NCBI GenBank assembly: GCA_030142905.1 | Contig: JASJOG010000180.1 | Location: 194,001-258,000, forward strand | Reading direction: 5' to 3' | From: Heliopora coerulea | Lineage: Eukaryota > Cnidaria > Anthozoa > Scleralcyonacea > Helioporidae | Length of the DNA stretch: 64,000 bases | In this document: positions 62,901 to 64,000 of the stretch, piece after piece | Position numbering within the stretch: the first letter of the stretch is position 1 | How the letters are laid out: each line of letters begins with the position of its first letter | Notes under the pieces: generated by a model | Told to the model about the DNA's origin: nothing | Seen by the model: only the letters and a program-made list of their open reading frames with translations | Databases searched by the model: none | Position numbers and translations under genes: made by a program

Positions 62901-63818
62901 AATAATTATCTTGGTAATACTAGTGCTCAAATACTGTGTGCTGCAATGGGCTCATTAAAGTATTTAAAGAAACTTGATCTTAGTGACAATGAGATAAGTT
63001 CAACTTGGGCTGCAGCTTTAGCTAGAGTATTACCATCACTTCAGTTGTTGGAAGAACTAAATTTGTGCAAAATTGGTCTTGATGAAGATAGTGCTCAAAC
63101 ACTGTGTTCTGCAATGGGTTCATTAAAGTATTTAAAGAAACTTAATCTTCGTGACAATATGATAGATTCAACTGGCGCTGCAGCTTTAGCTAGAGTATTA
63201 CCATCACTTCAGTTGTTGGAAGAACTAAATTTGTGGAACATTGGTCTTGATGAAGATAGTGCTCAAACACTGTGTGCTGCAATGGGCTCATTAAAGTATT
63301 TAAAGAAACTTGATCTTAGTGACAATGAGATAAGTTCAACTTGGGCTGCAGCTTTAGCTAGCGTATTACCATCACTTCAGTTGTTGGAAGAACTAAATTT
63401 GTGCAAAATTGGTCTTGATGAAGATAGTGCTCAAACACTGTGTTCTGCAATGGGTTCATTAAAGTATTTAAAGAAACTTGATCTCAGTTACAATAAGATA
63501 GGTTCAACTGGCGCTGCAGCTTTAGCTAGTGTATTACCATCACTTCAGTTGTTGGAAGAACTAAATTTGTGGAACATTGGTCTTGATGAAGATAGTGCTC
63601 AAACACTGTGTACTGCAATGGGCTCTTTAAAGTATTTAAAGAAACTTCATCTTAGTTTGAATAAGATAGGTTCAACTGGCGCCGCAGCTTTGGCTAGAGT
63701 ATTACCATCACTACGGATGTTGGCATTGTTAGGTTTACTGTTCTGTGGTCTAAACCCAACCGACAAAGGAACACTTGATTCAAAAGTCGACTCCATGATC
63801 ACGTACATTTTGTTTTGA
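59926..63818 (+). CDS. LRR gene C exon 5 (all LRRs, 12 modules)
   Basis: 1296 residues, fully open. The first half matches A closely. The array runs from 61779 with twelve 168-bp modules. After the second module, the module-specific segments differ from those in A and B (CRIG, RDIF, CDIG, CKIG, NNYLGN, WNIG), and several recur: CKIG three times, WNIG twice, CDIG twice. TGA is at the shared position after ITYILF. Confidence 0.9.
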
Positions 63819-64000
63819 CATTTACGACTGGAAGATGCACTGGCTTCTTATTGGAAGAGATCAAGCGATTGTTTCGCCGCTTTTTACAACGGCATTCCTT
63901 CGAGTTAGCGCCCCCTCCGAATGCCCTCATCGGGAACCCAAACTATCAAAGCCGCTGGACTAACGTACAGCACATCCATCTGCTAACATCTTGTCCACTG
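63819..64000. other. 3' flank of gene C
   Basis: Closely matches the start of the 3' flanks of A (22759 on) and B (40800 on), and runs off the window. Confidence 0.6.

Larger units (their letters stand above)
54408..63818 (+). pseudogene. LRR gene C: longest copy, with one premature stop in exon 3
   Basis: Exons 54408-54594, 56312-56553, 57118-58203, 59744-59780 and 59926-63818 would join to 1814 codons plus stop with the same phases and splice signals as A and B. A single in-frame TAG at 57427-57429 (exon codon 104, residue about 247) replaces the CAG of gene A, which would truncate the product before the LRRs. Everything downstream, including a 1300-codon exon 5 frame, is open, so the lesion is recent, polymorphic, bypassed, or an assembly error. 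A Penelope fragment also sits directly against the exon 2 acceptor. Exon 3 has an internal tandem duplication, and the LRR array has 12 modules. Confidence 0.65.
43406..64000. repeat. Segmental duplication unit C (open at right edge)
   Basis: Starts with the same sequence as unit A at 1926 and runs collinearly with it to the window end, just after the third LRR gene. It is interrupted by C-specific insertions: TCTA array, 54-bp minisatellite, SINEs, LINE fragment and a Penelope fragment. Confidence 0.87.

Noticed and set aside
13156..63818. Annotation of the LRR genes as NLRs
   Set aside because: The RI-type LRRs resemble those of NLRC proteins, but no Walker A/B NACHT motif is seen in any exon or in the introns checked.
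1..64000. CRISPR arrays, operons, ribosome binding sites, riboswitches
   Set aside because: Spliced genes, SINEs and Penelope elements show this is eukaryotic DNA; the tandem repeats seen are microsatellites or LRR modules without spacers.

Overview
This window is eukaryotic, metazoan-type genomic DNA. It is AT-rich, with GT-AG introns, dispersed tRNA-derived SINEs, Tc1/mariner and Penelope-like elements, a CR1/Jockey-like LINE tail, TTAGGG-like arrays and long microsatellites. Together with a tandem family of very long leucine-rich-repeat (LRR) genes, this points to an invertebrate, most likely an anthozoan cnidarian such as a coral or anemone. The taxon is an inference; nothing in the sequence proves it.

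Layout. Positions 1-905 are a degenerate tetranucleotide satellite. Positions 1368-1796 (minus strand) look like the first coding exon of an unrelated gene with an N-myristoylation-type start; the rest lies to the left, outside the window. From about 1926 the window is dominated by a large segmental duplication present in three versions. Unit A is about 1926-26096. Unit B, about 28215-43405, lacks the first ~6.3 kb. Unit C starts about 43406 and runs to the window end. A unique spacer (26097-28214) separates A from B. The B/C boundary is a direct tandem junction at about 43406.

Each unit carries one plus-strand, five-exon gene with identical exon phases: A 13156-22758, B 32938-40799, C 54408-63818. 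Exons 1 and 2 encode a ~145-residue N-terminal module that may be ubiquitin/PB1-like. Exon 3 encodes a Ser/Thr/Gln-rich linker of variable length. Exon 4 is a 37-nt microexon. Exon 5 is a 3.4-3.9 kb exon encoding about 40 ribonuclease-inhibitor-type LRRs. Its 3' half is a tandem array of 168-bp (56-codon) double-LRR modules: 10 in A, 9 in B, 12 in C. Variation between modules is concentrated around the predicted concave-face beta strands, as expected for a recognition protein. Spliced products would be about 1656 aa (A) and 1448 aa (B). Copy C would be about 1814 aa but has one in-frame TAG in exon 3. No NACHT, TIR, death-fold, signal peptide or transmembrane segment was seen.

The copies are peppered with insertions that differ between them. 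These include a Penelope-like retroelement carrying hammerhead-ribozyme cores in intron 3 of A, and a second Penelope fragment in C that landed against the exon 2 splice acceptor. A Tc1-type MITE is shared by A and B but absent from C. Fold-back tRNA-SINEs, a 725-bp TIR element in A, a LINE fragment in C, and a 0.7-kb TCTA/TCTG array in C complete the set. The Tc1 insertion and the collinear LRR modules both group A with B, leaving C as the outgroup copy with an independently reshuffled LRR array.
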